From Streptomyces sp. NBC_01264 (lineage in GTDB: Bacteria > Actinomycetota > Actinomycetes > Streptomycetales > Streptomycetaceae): a stretch of DNA of 64,000 nt. The translations under genes were made by a program, and so were the position numbers. Each line of letters starts with the position of its first letter. Positions within the stretch are counted from its first letter, which is position 1. The DNA is taken from NCBI RefSeq assembly GCF_026340675.1, contig NZ_JAPEOX010000002.1, forward strand, positions 1,612,001-1,676,000, given 5' to 3'. Below the pieces are notes generated by a model that worked only from the letters and a program-made list of their open reading frames with translations, did no database searches and was not told the origin of the DNA. Shown one piece after another: positions 7,715-17,116 of this stretch.

Positions 7715-9784
7715 TCAGTCGGACAGGGCCAAACGGGGGATGTCCGCCCGCTCGAAGCCGAACACCTGCGCGTACAGGGACAGCTCCGCCTCCAGCGCCC
7801 GGACCATCGTGTCCGCGCGCCGGAAGCCGTGGCCCTCGCCCTCGAAGGTGACGTACGCGTGCGGCACCGAGCGCCCGCGCATCGCGGCCACCAGCCGCTC
7901 CGCCTGCGCGGGCGGGCAGACCGGGTCGTCCAGGCCCTGGAGCAGGACGAACGGCGCGGTGATCCCGTCGGCGCGGGCCACGGGCGAGCGCTCGCGGCTG
8001 AGCAGGGCCAGGGTCTGCGGGGGTCCGGCGAGGCCGTCGATGTAGCGGGACTCCAGGTCGTGGGTCTCGGCGGCGAAGCCGGTCAGGTCCAGGACCGGGT
8101 AGATGATCGCCGCGCACGCGTACAGGTCGGTGGACGCCAGCGAGGCCGCGGCCGTCCAGCCGCCCGCGCTGCCGCCCCGGATCGCGAGCCGGTCCGGGTC
8201 GGCGGTGCCCTCGGCGGCCAGGGCCCGCGCCACGGCGGCGCAGTCCTCGACGTCGACGATGCCCCACTGTTCGCGCAGCCGTTCCCGGTAGGCGCGCCCG
8301 TAGCCCGTGGAGCCGCCGTAGTTGACCTCGACGACGCCGATGCCGCGCGAGGTGAAGTAGGCGATGTGCAGGTCGAGTACGGGCGGCACGTGGTCGGTGG
8401 GGCCGCCGTGCGCCCACACCACGTACGGGGGCAGCTCGTCGGCCCGGGCACGCAGCAGGGGGTGGTGCGGCGGGTAGACGTGGGCGTGGATCTCCCGGCC
8501 GCCCCGGCCGAAGAAGGTCCTGCTCTGCGGTTCCGGGTAGTACGCGGGGTCCTCCCGGTCGGCGGGCCCCGGTGCGCCGGCCCCACCGGGCCCGCCCGTC
8601 GGGTCCGTCCCGTCCGCCCCCGGGGAGCCGCGGCCGCCGACCACGCGGGCGTGCCCGGTGGCCGTGTCCAGCTCCACCACCTCGTACGCGCTGCGCGGGC
8701 TCGCCGCGACCCCGTAGACGCGGCTGCCGCTGACGGCGAGCGTGGGCTGCCAGGCCGTCCACGGCCCGGCCGCGTCGACCAGGTCCCCGCTCTCCGGGTC
8801 GAGCACGCCGAGCACCGAGGCGCCCCGGCCGTGCAGGACGGCGACCAGTCCGTCGGGGAGCGCGGCGATCCAGCGCAGGCCGGGCTTCCACAGCGCCCCG
8901 CCGAACTCCTCTTCCCGGGGGCACAGGTTGACGGCCTCGCCCGTCTGCGGGTCCACCCGGTACGGGTTCCACCAGCCACCCCGGTCGCTCACCGCGAGGA
9001 GGCTTCCGCCGGTGGTCCACTCGACCTGTGCGACGGCCTCCTCCGGTCCCCCGAGCACGGTACGGGCCTGCGCGAGCCGGCCGTCCGGAGTGACCTCGGC
9101 GAGCCGGAGCTCGGTGCCGTCCCACGGCATCCGGGGGTGGTCCCACACCAGCCAGGCGGCCTGCCGGCCGTCCGGGGAAAGCCGGGGCCCGGTGCTGAAC
9201 CGGTACCGGTCGTCGGTCAACTCCCGTACGCGTGACCGGTCTTCGGCGGCCGACCCGTCCAGCGGTACGGCGGCCAGTACGCGCCGCACGTCGGTGGGCG
9301 CGACTCCGGTGAACTCCTCGAGCACGCACCAGACTTCGCCGTCCCGCAGCACGGGGTCGGCCCAGCGCAGCCCGCCGCCGATCGCGGAGAGCGGGGTCAG
9401 CGGCCGCGGCTCGGGGCTGCCGGGCGCGTCGGGCTCGTACGCGTACAGCCGCTGGTCGGCGAAGTGGACGAAGACCACCAGCGGTCCGCCCAGGGGGCGT
9501 TCGGTGCCCGCCCAGGGCAGGCCGCCGTACTCGGTGACCCGGCTGCGCACGTTCCACGGCGCGGGCAGCGCGCAGACCGCGGGCCCGCCGTCCGCGGGCC
9601 TGCGGACCAGGGTGCGACGGCCGCCTTCGGCCGGCCGGGGCACCGTCCACCACACCTCGGCGCCGATCGCGCCGACGTACTCGGGCCTCCCGTCGAGGGA
9701 GGCGGCGAGCGCGGCGCCGATCGGCGAGGGCCAGCTGCCGTAGGGGGCGGTGCCGTCGCCGCGCGGGCTCGTCGGCGGGGCCAT
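7715..9784 (-). CDS. S9 family prolyl oligopeptidase
   Basis: A 689-residue cytoplasmic serine peptidase. The N-terminal ~400 residues form a beta-propeller-like region (repeated W-x-x-D-H, G-L-R-W-A-D segments), and the C-terminal ~270 residues form the alpha/beta-hydrolase domain with the nucleophile in RGGSAGGWTAA, an acidic residue in LLQGLDDPVCPPAQ and the histidine in FEGEGHGFR. There is no signal peptide. The ATG at 9784 overlaps the stop of the M20 gene (TGATG), so translation is coupled in the M55-M20-S9 operon. It probably finishes degradation of imported short peptides. Confidence 0.93.
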   Translation of the reverse strand: MAPPTSPRGDGTAPYGSWPSPIGAALAASLDGRPEYVGAIGAEVWWTVPRPAEGGRRTLVRRPADGGPAVCALPAPWNVRSRVTEYGGLPWAGTERPLGGPLVVFVHFADQRLYAYEPDAPGSPEPRPLTPLSAIGGGLRWADPVLRDGEVWCVLEEFTGVAPTDVRRVLAAVPLDGSAAEDRSRVRELTDDRYRFSTGPRLSPDGRQAAWLVWDHPRMPWDGTELRLAEVTPDGRLAQARTVLGGPEEAVAQVEWTTGGSLLAVSDRGGWWNPYRVDPQTGEAVNLCPREEEFGGALWKPGLRWIAALPDGLVAVLHGRGASVLGVLDPESGDLVDAAGPWTAWQPTLAVSGSRVYGVAASPRSAYEVVELDTATGHARVVGGRGSPGADGTDPTGGPGGAGAPGPADREDPAYYPEPQSRTFFGRGGREIHAHVYPPHHPLLRARADELPPYVVWAHGGPTDHVPPVLDLHIAYFTSRGIGVVEVNYGGSTGYGRAYRERLREQWGIVDVEDCAAVARALAAEGTADPDRLAIRGGSAGGWTAAASLASTDLYACAAIIYPVLDLTGFAAETHDLESRYIDGLAGPPQTLALLSRERSPVARADGITAPFVLLQGLDDPVCPPAQAERLVAAMRGRSVPHAYVTFEGEGHGFRRADTMVRALEAELSLYAQVFGFERADIPRLALSD

Positions 9785-11148
9785 CACAGGGCGCGCATGG
9801 CTCGGTCGAGGACGCGGACCCCGAAGTGCAGGGCGTCGACGGGCACCCGCTCGTCCACTCCGTGGAAGAGGGACCAGTAGTCGAAGCCGGGCGGCAGCTT
9901 GAGCGGGGAGAAACCGTAGCCGGTGATGCCGAGCCGGGAGAACTGCTTGGCGTCGGTGCCGCCCGCCATGCAGAAGGGCACCACGTGTCCCTCGGGGTCG
10001 AAGGCCTCGACGGACTCGCGCAGGATCCCGTACGCCCGCCCGTCCACGGGGGCTTCGAGGGCCACTTCCCGGTGGTGGAACTCCCAGTGCACGTCGGGGC
10101 CGGTGAGCTCGTCGAGGGTGGCGATGAACTCGGCCTCGCCGCCGGGCAGCATCCGGCCGTCGACGTACGCGGTGGCGGTGCCGGGGATGACGTTGAGCTT
10201 GTAACCGGCGCTGAGCATCGTCGGGTTGGCACTGTTGCGGACGGTCGCCTCGACGAGCGCGCCGGCCGGGCCGAGCTTGTTGAGGATCTGGTCGAGCTGG
10301 AACCCGGGGGCTCGCGGATCGACCGACATCCCCTGCAGGGCGGCGAGTTCGGTGATGCAGGCGGTGACGGTGTCGGTGAGGCGGACCGGCCAGTCGTGCT
10401 CGCCGATGCGGGCGACGGCTGCGGCGAGCCGGCTGACCGCGTTGGCCCGGTTGGGCTTGGATCCGTGCCCGGCCGTGCCGGTCGCGGTCAACTTCAGCCA
10501 GGCGGTCCCGCGTTCACCGGCAGCGATCGGATAGAGGGCCTGTCCGGGTGCGGCGTGCACGGTGAAGGCCCCGGACTCGCTGAGGCCCTCGGTACAGCCC
10601 TCGAAGAGCTCGGGGTGGTGATCGGCGAGGAAGCCCGAGCCGTCGATCGCGCTGTCCTCCTCGTCGGCGGTGTAGGCGATCACGATGTCCCGCCGGGGTC
10701 TCACGCCGGCCCGCGCCCAGGCCCGTACGACGGCCAGCACCATCGCGTCCATGTTCTTCATGTCGACGGCGCCGCGGCCCCAGACCACCCCGTCCCGGAT
10801 CTCGCCGGAGAAGGGGTCCACGCTCCAGTCGGCGGCCTCGGCCGGGACCACGTCGAGGTGACCGTGGACCAGGAGGGCGGGGGCGGCGGGGTCGGTGCCC
10901 GGGATCCGGGCCACCACGTTGGTGCGGCCCGGGGTGCGCTCCAGCAGCGCGGGCTCCAGCCCGATGTCGGCCAGCCGCTCGGCGACGTACTCGGCGGCCG
11001 GGCGTTCCCGGCAGTCGCCGCCGCCGCGGTTGGTGGTGTCGATGCGGATCAGGCCGGAGGTGAACTCGACGGCCTCGTCGAGCGCCACCCGGTCGACGGG
11101 CGTACCGGTGGCACCGGGGCCGGCGCCCGGCTCGGTCATGTCAGCCAT
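9784..11148 (-). CDS. M20 family zinc metallopeptidase
   Basis: A 454-residue dinuclear zinc amidohydrolase/peptidase. Metal-site motifs are intact: LVHGHLDVVPAE (first histidine and general D), VWGRGAVDMKNMDA (bridging aspartate), YTADEEDSA (catalytic glutamate pair) and the last ligand in CMAGGTDAKQF. The middle ~110 residues are the dimerisation lid (TATGTAGHGSKPN). The ATG at 11148 has a good GGAGGAG upstream; an upstream in-frame start at 11247 would invade the M55 gene. It overlaps the M55 gene by eight bases and the S9 gene by one. M20 members include carboxypeptidases, dipeptidases and N-acyl amino acid hydrolases; the exact substrate is not shown. Confidence 0.93.
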   Translation of the reverse strand: MADMTEPGAGPGATGTPVDRVALDEAVEFTSGLIRIDTTNRGGGDCRERPAAEYVAERLADIGLEPALLERTPGRTNVVARIPGTDPAAPALLVHGHLDVVPAEAADWSVDPFSGEIRDGVVWGRGAVDMKNMDAMVLAVVRAWARAGVRPRRDIVIAYTADEEDSAIDGSGFLADHHPELFEGCTEGLSESGAFTVHAAPGQALYPIAAGERGTAWLKLTATGTAGHGSKPNRANAVSRLAAAVARIGEHDWPVRLTDTVTACITELAALQGMSVDPRAPGFQLDQILNKLGPAGALVEATVRNSANPTMLSAGYKLNVIPGTATAYVDGRMLPGGEAEFIATLDELTGPDVHWEFHHREVALEAPVDGRAYGILRESVEAFDPEGHVVPFCMAGGTDAKQFSRLGITGYGFSPLKLPPGFDYWSLFHGVDERVPVDALHFGVRVLDRAMRAL

Positions 11149-11974
11149 ACTGCTCCTCCACCGCTGCGGAGACGATCGTGGTGACCGCCTTGAAGGTCCG
11201 GATCCCCTCGTACATCGTCGCGCTGGTATAGCCGACCCTACGCTCACCGGCCCGCTCGACCCCGGGCACGACGGTGGCGGCCATCGCCAGGTGCTCGGCG
11301 TCGAACTCCACCTCCACCGCGAACGGCCCGCCCCGCACCGGTTCGTACCGGACGGCGAGGGCCGCGGCCTCCTTGGCGGCGGCCCGGATGTCGGCGGCCG
11401 TACGGGCCGGGGTGCGGCAGACCGCGGCGTAGCGCGAAACGTGGTCCTTGACGGCGACGGTCACCGCGTCCGGTGCGTAGCCGGCGGCGTCGACGCAGGT
11501 CAGGTCGTCTCCGGTGACGAGGACGACGGGGACCCCGTACTCGGCGACCACGTGCGCGTTGAGCAGGCCCTCGCTGGCGCGGGTCCCGTTGACCCAGACC
11601 CCGGTGATGGAGTTGGCGAGGTAGGTGTGGGCGAGCACGCCCTCCTCGCCGGCGCCGGTGTGGTAGCCCACGAAGGCGATGCCGTCGACGTCCCCGTGCT
11701 GGACGCCCTCGACCATGGAGAGGGACTTGTGGCGGCCGGTCAGCATCTCGACGCGGGCGTCGAGCTTCTCCAGCAGCAGGTTGCGCATGGTGGAGTGGGC
11801 CTCGTTGACGAGGACCTGGTCGGCGCCGGCGTCGTAGAACCCGAGGACGGCGGCGTTCACGTCGGAGGTGAACATGGTCCGGCAGCGTTCCCACTGCGGG
11901 GTCCCGGGCATCACGTCGGCGGGCCAGGTGACGCCGGTGGCGCCTTCCATATCGGCGGAGATGAGGATCTTCAT
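11141..11974 (-). CDS. M55 family D-aminopeptidase (DppA-like)
   Basis: A 277-residue zinc D-aminopeptidase of the DppA type. The family markers are MKILISADMEGATGV at the N terminus (D-x-E zinc ligands), the H in LVNEAHSTMRN, FVGYHTGAG (histidine ligand) and the glutamate/nucleophile region SITGVWVNG. DppA of Bacillus subtilis cleaves D-Ala from D-Ala-containing peptides and forms a decameric shell in the cytoplasm. Leading an operon with an M20 and an S9 peptidase, it would start the breakdown of D-amino-acid-containing peptides, for example recycled peptidoglycan stems; this pathway role is inferred. Confidence 0.93.
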   Translation of the reverse strand: MKILISADMEGATGVTWPADVMPGTPQWERCRTMFTSDVNAAVLGFYDAGADQVLVNEAHSTMRNLLLEKLDARVEMLTGRHKSLSMVEGVQHGDVDGIAFVGYHTGAGEEGVLAHTYLANSITGVWVNGTRASEGLLNAHVVAEYGVPVVLVTGDDLTCVDAAGYAPDAVTVAVKDHVSRYAAVCRTPARTAADIRAAAKEAAALAVRYEPVRGGPFAVEVEFDAEHLAMAATVVPGVERAGERRVGYTSATMYEGIRTFKAVTTIVSAAVEEQYG

Positions 11975-12093
11975 CGGGCCCCCAGGCGGCGGTCGGTAGC
12001 GCTCCGGGCCCCACCCTAGCTCTCCGGCCCCCGCTGGGCCTCGGGGTCACGCCCCGGGCGCGCCGGGTCGCGGGCGGGCCGGTTTCACCCGAT

Positions 12094-12123
12094 CCGGTGA
12101 GGCCCGGTCCCCGGCCTCACCGG
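12094..12123 (-). terminator. Stem-loop downstream of the SRPBCC gene
   Basis: Perfect 11-bp stem (CCGGTGAGGCC at 12094-12104 with GGCCTCACCGG at 12113-12123) and an eight-base loop, 12 bases after the stop of the minus-strand SRPBCC gene. It separates that gene from the M55-M20-S9 operon, whose promoter should lie between it and 11975. Confidence 0.65.
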
Positions 12124-12135
12124 CAACGGCCTTGC

Positions 12136-12579
12136 TCAGCCCTTGACTTCGGCGGCCAGGTTGGCGAGGAGGGTGTCGTAGATGCGGGCCAGACCCTTGG
12201 GCGCGAAGGTGCGCTCGAAGAAGCCGCCGATGCCGCCCGCGCCGTTCCACACGGTGGTGACGACGGCCTTGGACTTGCCCTCGCCCGCCGGGGTCACGGT
12301 CCAGGTGGTGACCATGGAGGAGTTGCGGTCCTTCTCCACGAGCTGCCCGTCGGTGGGCTCGGTGACCTCCAGCAGGCAGTCGCGGACCCGCTTGCTGGTG
12401 GCCTGGAGCTTCCAGTGGACGAGGGTGCCTTCGCCGTCGCCGCCCTCGCGCACCTCGTACTCGCTGAAGTGCTCGGGCAGCACCTTGCCCCGGGTCCCGG
12501 TGTAGTCGGCCAGCGCGTCGAACACGGTCTCCGCGTCCGCCCCGATGATGCGTTCCGTGGTGGCCTCGACCTGCGCCAT
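12136..12579 (-). CDS. SRPBCC family (polyketide cyclase/START-like) protein
   Basis: A 147-residue protein with the START/Bet v 1 fold: N-terminal strand and helix MAQVEATTERIIGADAETVFDALADY, a set of antiparallel strands (TLVHWKLQ, DCLLEVTEPTDGQLVEK, STVTTWTVTP) and the long C-terminal helix GGIGGFFERTFAPKGLARIYDTLLANL. The ATG at 12579 has GGAGGA five bases upstream. These proteins bind hydrophobic ligands in an internal cavity; no enzymatic residues identify a reaction. It is transcribed alone and ends at a clear stem-loop. Confidence 0.87.
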   Translation of the reverse strand: MAQVEATTERIIGADAETVFDALADYTGTRGKVLPEHFSEYEVREGGDGEGTLVHWKLQATSKRVRDCLLEVTEPTDGQLVEKDRNSSMVTTWTVTPAGEGKSKAVVTTVWNGAGGIGGFFERTFAPKGLARIYDTLLANLAAEVKG

Positions 12580-12793
12580 GGCGTTCCTCCAGCAGTTGTG
12601 TTCGCTCGTCACCGCGAAGCCAACCACCTCCGGCCCGACCGCCCAAATCCGGGTCGGATGCGGCAGCGCACGAAGACCAGGAGGGCGCCCCCGGGCAGGG
12701 CCTCCAGGTAGCGCGCGGCTCCGTACCGGCCCCGGGCCGCCGCGGCCTGCGCGGCCCCTCGGCCCGGATCTCGGCGAGGGCCGGCGCCTCCCG

Positions 12794-14159
12794 CTACGTG
12801 GCCTCCGGCGCCGTGAGCGCGCCGACCAGCCGGGGCATGGCGCGCCGCTCGACCGCGATGAGCACCTCGGTGTCGCCGTCCCGGCACTGGGCCACGTGAA
12901 AGATCTGCCCCTTGTTGCCCCGCGCGCGGGACCGGGGTCCGTGGCGTACGGGTGCCGGACCCGCTCCAGCACCAGGCCGGGCGGCAGCGGCGTGCGCCCT
13001 GCACGGCCGCTCGGGTCGTCGGTCCACGCGAGGACGCCCGGGCCCACGACGATGTGGCTGTGGCGCGGGGCGCCCCCGGGGCCGCCGTTGTCACCGAGCA
13101 GGAGGGCCGGGAAGGTCCGGTCCCGCTGCCTCGTGCGCGGGCGCACCCGGATCCTGTCGGTGCCCTTCCTCGTCTGATGGAGGCAGACGGCGGCCCGAGG
13201 CCCAGCGCCCAGCCGAGCGCGGTCTCGTGGGCGGTGCGCGGGTTGTGTTCGGTGAAGACGGTCCTGGCCGCCTCTCCGGTGCCGTAGTCGACGTGCCGGA
13301 TCTCGCCCCGCCAGCCGACCAGCCGCAGCACGGTGCCGGTGGGTGCGAAGGAGGAGCTGGTGGAGCCGGACACCTGGATCTCCTGCCGGCCGCCGTCCTC
13401 CCGCCGGACCTCCAGGTAGACCCTCCGGTTGCGGCTGCCCTCGCTGCGCACCTTTTCCAGGACGGCCGGTACCCCGCTCAGGCAGTCGCCCGCGCGCTCC
13501 CGGCCACGCAGCTGGTGGCGGCATCGCAGTCCCTGCTTGGCGGCGGTTGCCACGAGGCCGCCGAGGGTGGTTCTGGCGAGGTCGTGGGCGGCGAGGTGTG
13601 CCAGTGCCGGCAGGGCCCGGTCGTCGGCGGTGGAGCCGAGGGCGCGGCAGGCCAGTGCTCGGAGGTCCGGGTCGGGATCGGTGGTGAGGACGATCAGGTC
13701 ATCCACCACCGGCGCGCCGAAGGCCGCGATCGCCGAGGCGAGATGACCGGCCTTCGGGTACGTACGGTTCCCGCTCGAATCGGCGGCATGGACGGTGACG
13801 AGGGATGTCGGCCCGTCCGGCGGGTGGCCGAGTGCGTCCCCGAGCGGGTCGGCGAGCGGTGGTTGGAGCTCGCCCAAGCGCAGGGCCAGTGGGCCGATTC
13901 GGGTGCCGACGTCCGCGTCGTAGTGGCCGTCGCCCCGCAGGTTCGCGGCCAGCTTGGCGACCGTACGGAACAGCGGCTCTGCGCGGTCCGATGGGGAATC
14001 GGCGAGGGCATCGAGTCGGCCGGACATCGCCGCGGTGACGGCGGTCGGCGGGCGACCGGTGGCCTCCAGGACCGCCTCCGCCCAGGCGAGTGGCTCGCAC
14101 TGGCGCTCGTGGAGCTGGCGACCCCACAGGCGGAGGACGGCGTCACGGTGGCCGGTCAT
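12794..14159 (-). pseudogene. HEAT-repeat hypothetical gene broken by frameshifts
   Basis: Three reading frames must be joined to follow one coherent protein. The first frame begins MTGHRDAVLRLWG at 14159 and contains HEAT-like helices (DPDPDLRALACRALGS and DDRALPALAHLAAHDLA) then a beta-rich region (RRVYLEVRREDGGRQEIQV). Near 13190 the sense continues in a second frame (HSHIVVGPGVLAWTDDP...LVLERVRHPYATDPG), and near 12925 in a third (GNKGQIFHVAQCRDGDTEV) ending with TAG at 12794-12796. Two independent shifts suggest decay rather than one sequencing error. The function of the intact family is not recognised. The 214 bases between this stop and the SRPBCC start hold no gene that can be supported. 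Confidence 0.65.
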
Positions 14160-14266
14160 CCCGGGATCGTTCCAGCAGGGAACACCGACGGCCAACGGGT
14201 TTTCCTTCTTCGACCTGGTCGTCCCGGTCCAGGTCGAAGCCACTCGGCCACCCCGCACGATCATGG

Positions 14267-14284
14267 GAACGTTTGTTCTATTCT
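14267..14284 (+). promoter_or_regulatory. LexA-type SOS box abutting a -10 element
   Basis: GAACGTTTGTTC at 14267-14278 matches the core of the Gram-positive/actinobacterial LexA box (GAAC-N4-GTTC). TATTCT at 14279-14284, directly adjoining, is a plausible -10 hexamer for the downstream radical SAM gene (ATG at 14314). The outer T-C-G/C-G-A positions of the full consensus are not matched. Confidence 0.55.
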
Positions 14285-14313
14285 CGGAGTCGAGCTACCG
14301 AGGGAGGCGCACC

Positions 14314-15348
14314 ATGCGCTGGGACAACCTGACCGCGGGCCCCACGGGCCCGGCCGCGCTCTTCGGCGCCGACTCCGTCGTGACCCGCACCTTCGACACC
14401 CCCGAGTTCCGCGGGATCACCTTCCACGAGGTCCGCGCCCGCTCGATCGTCAACCGGGTCCCCGGCGCCTCCCGGATGCCGTTCGAGTGGACCGTGAACC
14501 CGTACCGGGGTTGCAGTCACGCCTGCGTGTACTGCTTCGCGCGCAAGACCCACAGTTATCTCGACCTCGACACCGGGATCGGCTTCGACTCCCAGATCGT
14601 CGTCAAGACCAACGCCCCCGAACTGCTGCGCCGCGAGCTCGCCTCGCCCGGCTGGAGCGGCGCGCACATCGCGATGGGCACCAACGTGGACTGCTACCAG
14701 CGCGCCGAGGGCCGCTACCGCCTCATGCCCGGGATCATCGAGGCGCTGCGCGAGCGGGCCAACCCCTTCTCCATCCTCACCAAGGGCACGCTGATCCTGC
14801 GCGACCTCCCCCTCATCCAGCAGGCCGCCGCCGTCGCCGACGTCGGGATCTCCGTCTCCGTCGGCTTCACCGACACCGCCCTGTGGCGCACGGTCGAGCC
14901 CGGCACCCCCTCCCCCGCCGCCCGGCTGCAGGCCGTCCGCACCCTCACCGACGCGGGCATCGAGTGCGGGGTGCTGATGGCCCCCGTGATCCCCTTCCTC
15001 GGGGACTCCCCGGAGCAGCTGAGGGCCACCGTCCGGGCCGTCGCAGAGTCGGGCGCGACCTCCGTGACACCCCTGGTACTCCATCTGCGCCCCGGCGCCC
15101 GCGAGTGGTTCACGGCCTGGCTGGGCGAGCACCACCCCCACCTGGTCGAGCGGTACGAGCGGATGTACGCGGGCGGCTCGTACGCGCCGACCTGGTACCA
15201 GCGGATGATCACCCGCCAAGTCCACGAGCGCGCCGCCGAATTCGGCATCGGCCCCGGCGGCCGCGGACCGGCCCGGCGGATCGTCGTACCGGAGCGGCCG
15301 GAAGGCGCCGCGCCCGCGCCCGGGCCGACCCAGCTCAGCCTGCTCTGA
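14314..15348 (+). CDS. Rv2578c family radical SAM protein
   Basis: A 344-residue radical SAM enzyme. The iron-sulfur cluster motif is C-S-H-A-C-V-Y-C (NPYRGCSHACVYCFARKTH, residues about 67-85), as in Rv2578c and spore-photoproduct-lyase-related proteins. The body is a partial TIM barrel (VKTNAPELLRREL, HIAMGTNVDCYQRAEG, ILTKGTLILRD, SVSVGFTD). ATG 14314 is chosen because of the strong GAGGGAGG at about 14300-14307; upstream frames lack such a site. Reactions of this subfamily are not established; the LexA-type box in its promoter suggests a DNA-damage-related role. Divergent from the broken HEAT gene. Confidence 0.92.
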   Translation: MRWDNLTAGPTGPAALFGADSVVTRTFDTPEFRGITFHEVRARSIVNRVPGASRMPFEWTVNPYRGCSHACVYCFARKTHSYLDLDTGIGFDSQIVVKTNAPELLRRELASPGWSGAHIAMGTNVDCYQRAEGRYRLMPGIIEALRERANPFSILTKGTLILRDLPLIQQAAAVADVGISVSVGFTDTALWRTVEPGTPSPAARLQAVRTLTDAGIECGVLMAPVIPFLGDSPEQLRATVRAVAESGATSVTPLVLHLRPGAREWFTAWLGEHHPHLVERYERMYAGGSYAPTWYQRMITRQVHERAAEFGIGPGGRGPARRIVVPERPEGAAPAPGPTQLSLL

Positions 15349-15472
15349 GCGCCCGTAGGACCGTACGATCGACTGAAGGGTCATCACATCGGGCCAATCG
15401 GGGCCCCCAATCCCCCCTTTCGGGCGCAGGTTCCGGGACGATTCCGCCCAGAACCCTCGGCTGGGAGGCCCC

Positions 15473-17080
15473 ATGCTGCACCCGATGCTGCGCCCCAAGA
15501 CAAGCAAGCCCGGTCCCGCCCTGCGGCGCGCCGCCGTCCTGCTCGCGGTGTCCACCATCGCCGCCGCCCTGGCGAGCCCGGTCACGGCCGCGGCCCCGGT
15601 GGCGGCCCCCGCGGCGGCCCCGGTCGCCGAGGCCCTGAAGTGGTTCAACTGCGCGACCTCCCGCTACCCGACGCTCCAGTGCGCCTCCCTCAAGGTCCCC
15701 CTCGACCACGAGAACCCGGCGGGCCGGCAGATCTCCCTGGCCCTGACCCGGGTCCCCCACACGGCCGCCCGCTCCCAGGGCCCGCTGCTGGTCAACCCCG
15801 GCGGGCCCGGCGGCAGCGGCCGCACCCTGGCCGGTTTCATCGCCTCCGCACTGCCCAAGGACGTCGCGGCCCAGTACGACGTGATCGGCTTCGACCCCCG
15901 CGGCGTCGGCAAGAGCGAGCCGGCCCTGGACTGCGGCGCCGGCCACTTCACCCCCGTACGGCCCGACTCCGTTCCGCTGGACGAGGAGACCGAGCGGGCC
16001 AACCTGGAGCGGGTGAAGTCCTTCGCCGAGTCCTGCCAGACCAAGCACGCCGACGTCCTCCCGTACATCGGCACCGTCTCGGCGGCCCGCGACCTCGAAG
16101 TGCTCCGTACCGCCCTGCGCGCGGACAAGCTCAGCTACTTCGGCTACTCCTACGGCACCTACCTGGGCGCGGTGTACGCCAAGCTCCACCCCGACCGCGT
16201 GCACCGCCTGGTCCTGGACTCCGTCGTCGACCCGGCCGGGGTCTGGTACGAGGACAACCTCGCCCAGGACCAGGCCTTCGACTCCCGCCACAAGGCCTTC
16301 CTGGCCTGGGTGGCCCGGTACGACTCCACCTACCACCTCGGCACCGACCCGGCCGAGGTCGAGGCCCGCTGGTACGAGATGCGGACCGCGCTGCGCACGG
16401 CCCCGGCGGGCGCCAAGGTGGGCCCGGCGGAGCTGGAGGACACCTTCATGCCGGGCGGCTACTTCAACGGCTACTGGCCCCACCTCGCGACGGCCTTCGC
16501 CGCGTACGCGGTGGAGGGCGACCCGAAGCCGCTGGTCGCCGCGTACGAGAAGTTCGGCGCGGTGGAGCCCTCGGCCGGCAACAGCTACAGCGTGTACACG
16601 GCCGTGCAGTGCCGGGACTCGGCGTGGCCGAAGGACTGGAACCAGTGGCGGGCCGACATGTGGCGCACGCACGCCAAGGCCCCCTTCATGACCTGGAACA
16701 ACGCCTGGTACAACGCCCCCTGCGCGTTCTGGCCGACCGAGCCGCTCGAGGCACCGGACGTCACCAACTCGGCGCTCCCGCAGGCGCTCCTCTTCCAGGC
16801 GACCGAGGACGCGGCGACCCCGTACGAGGGCGCGGTGAGCATGCGGCGCAAGCTCGCGGGCTCGGCGCTGGTGGTCGAGGAGGGCGGCGGCAACCACGGC
16901 ATCGCCCTCAGCGGCAACAAGTGCCTCGACGAGAAGCTGGCTTCGTACCTGCTGACGGGCAAGGCCGCGGACGCCGTCTGCCCCGCCCAGGCGGCGCCCA
17001 CCCCGATCCCGGCGACCCGCGCGGTCCCGCCCTCGGCGGGCGGAGCGGCACTTCACGGCCTGCTGGGCTTCCGGGGCTAG
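15473..17080 (+). CDS. Secreted alpha/beta hydrolase, tripeptidyl aminopeptidase type
   Basis: A 535-residue exported serine peptidase of the S33 SlpD/SlpE/Tap type, which removes tripeptides from peptide N termini. Residues 1-45 form a signal peptide with basic start (RPKTSKPGPALRRAA), hydrophobic core and A-x-A sites. The oxyanion segment is LLVNPGGPGGSG, the nucleophile elbow FGYSYGTYLG (around residue 226), and the C-terminal part (LLFQATEDAATPYEGA with the acid, EGGGNHGIAL with the histidine) completes the triad. Family members include a C-terminal TAP-like domain, seen here from about residue 400. GGGAGG precedes the ATG at 15473. Confidence 0.93.
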   Translation: MLHPMLRPKTSKPGPALRRAAVLLAVSTIAAALASPVTAAAPVAAPAAAPVAEALKWFNCATSRYPTLQCASLKVPLDHENPAGRQISLALTRVPHTAARSQGPLLVNPGGPGGSGRTLAGFIASALPKDVAAQYDVIGFDPRGVGKSEPALDCGAGHFTPVRPDSVPLDEETERANLERVKSFAESCQTKHADVLPYIGTVSAARDLEVLRTALRADKLSYFGYSYGTYLGAVYAKLHPDRVHRLVLDSVVDPAGVWYEDNLAQDQAFDSRHKAFLAWVARYDSTYHLGTDPAEVEARWYEMRTALRTAPAGAKVGPAELEDTFMPGGYFNGYWPHLATAFAAYAVEGDPKPLVAAYEKFGAVEPSAGNSYSVYTAVQCRDSAWPKDWNQWRADMWRTHAKAPFMTWNNAWYNAPCAFWPTEPLEAPDVTNSALPQALLFQATEDAATPYEGAVSMRRKLAGSALVVEEGGGNHGIALSGNKCLDEKLASYLLTGKAADAVCPAQAAPTPIPATRAVPPSAGGAALHGLLGFRG

Positions 17081-17116
17081 GCCCATCCGAGCCGCACAGC
17101 GGGCAAGATCGGGCCC

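Noticed and set aside
7272..10232. A 986-codon open frame on the minus strand over the peptidase operon
   Set aside because: Arg/Pro-rich out-of-frame translation of the S9 and M20 genes, which themselves have complete catalytic motifs.
14314..15348. Assignment of the radical SAM gene as spore photoproduct lyase
   Set aside because: The cluster motif is similar, but the length and flanking motifs fit the Rv2578c family better; no evidence for photoproduct repair.
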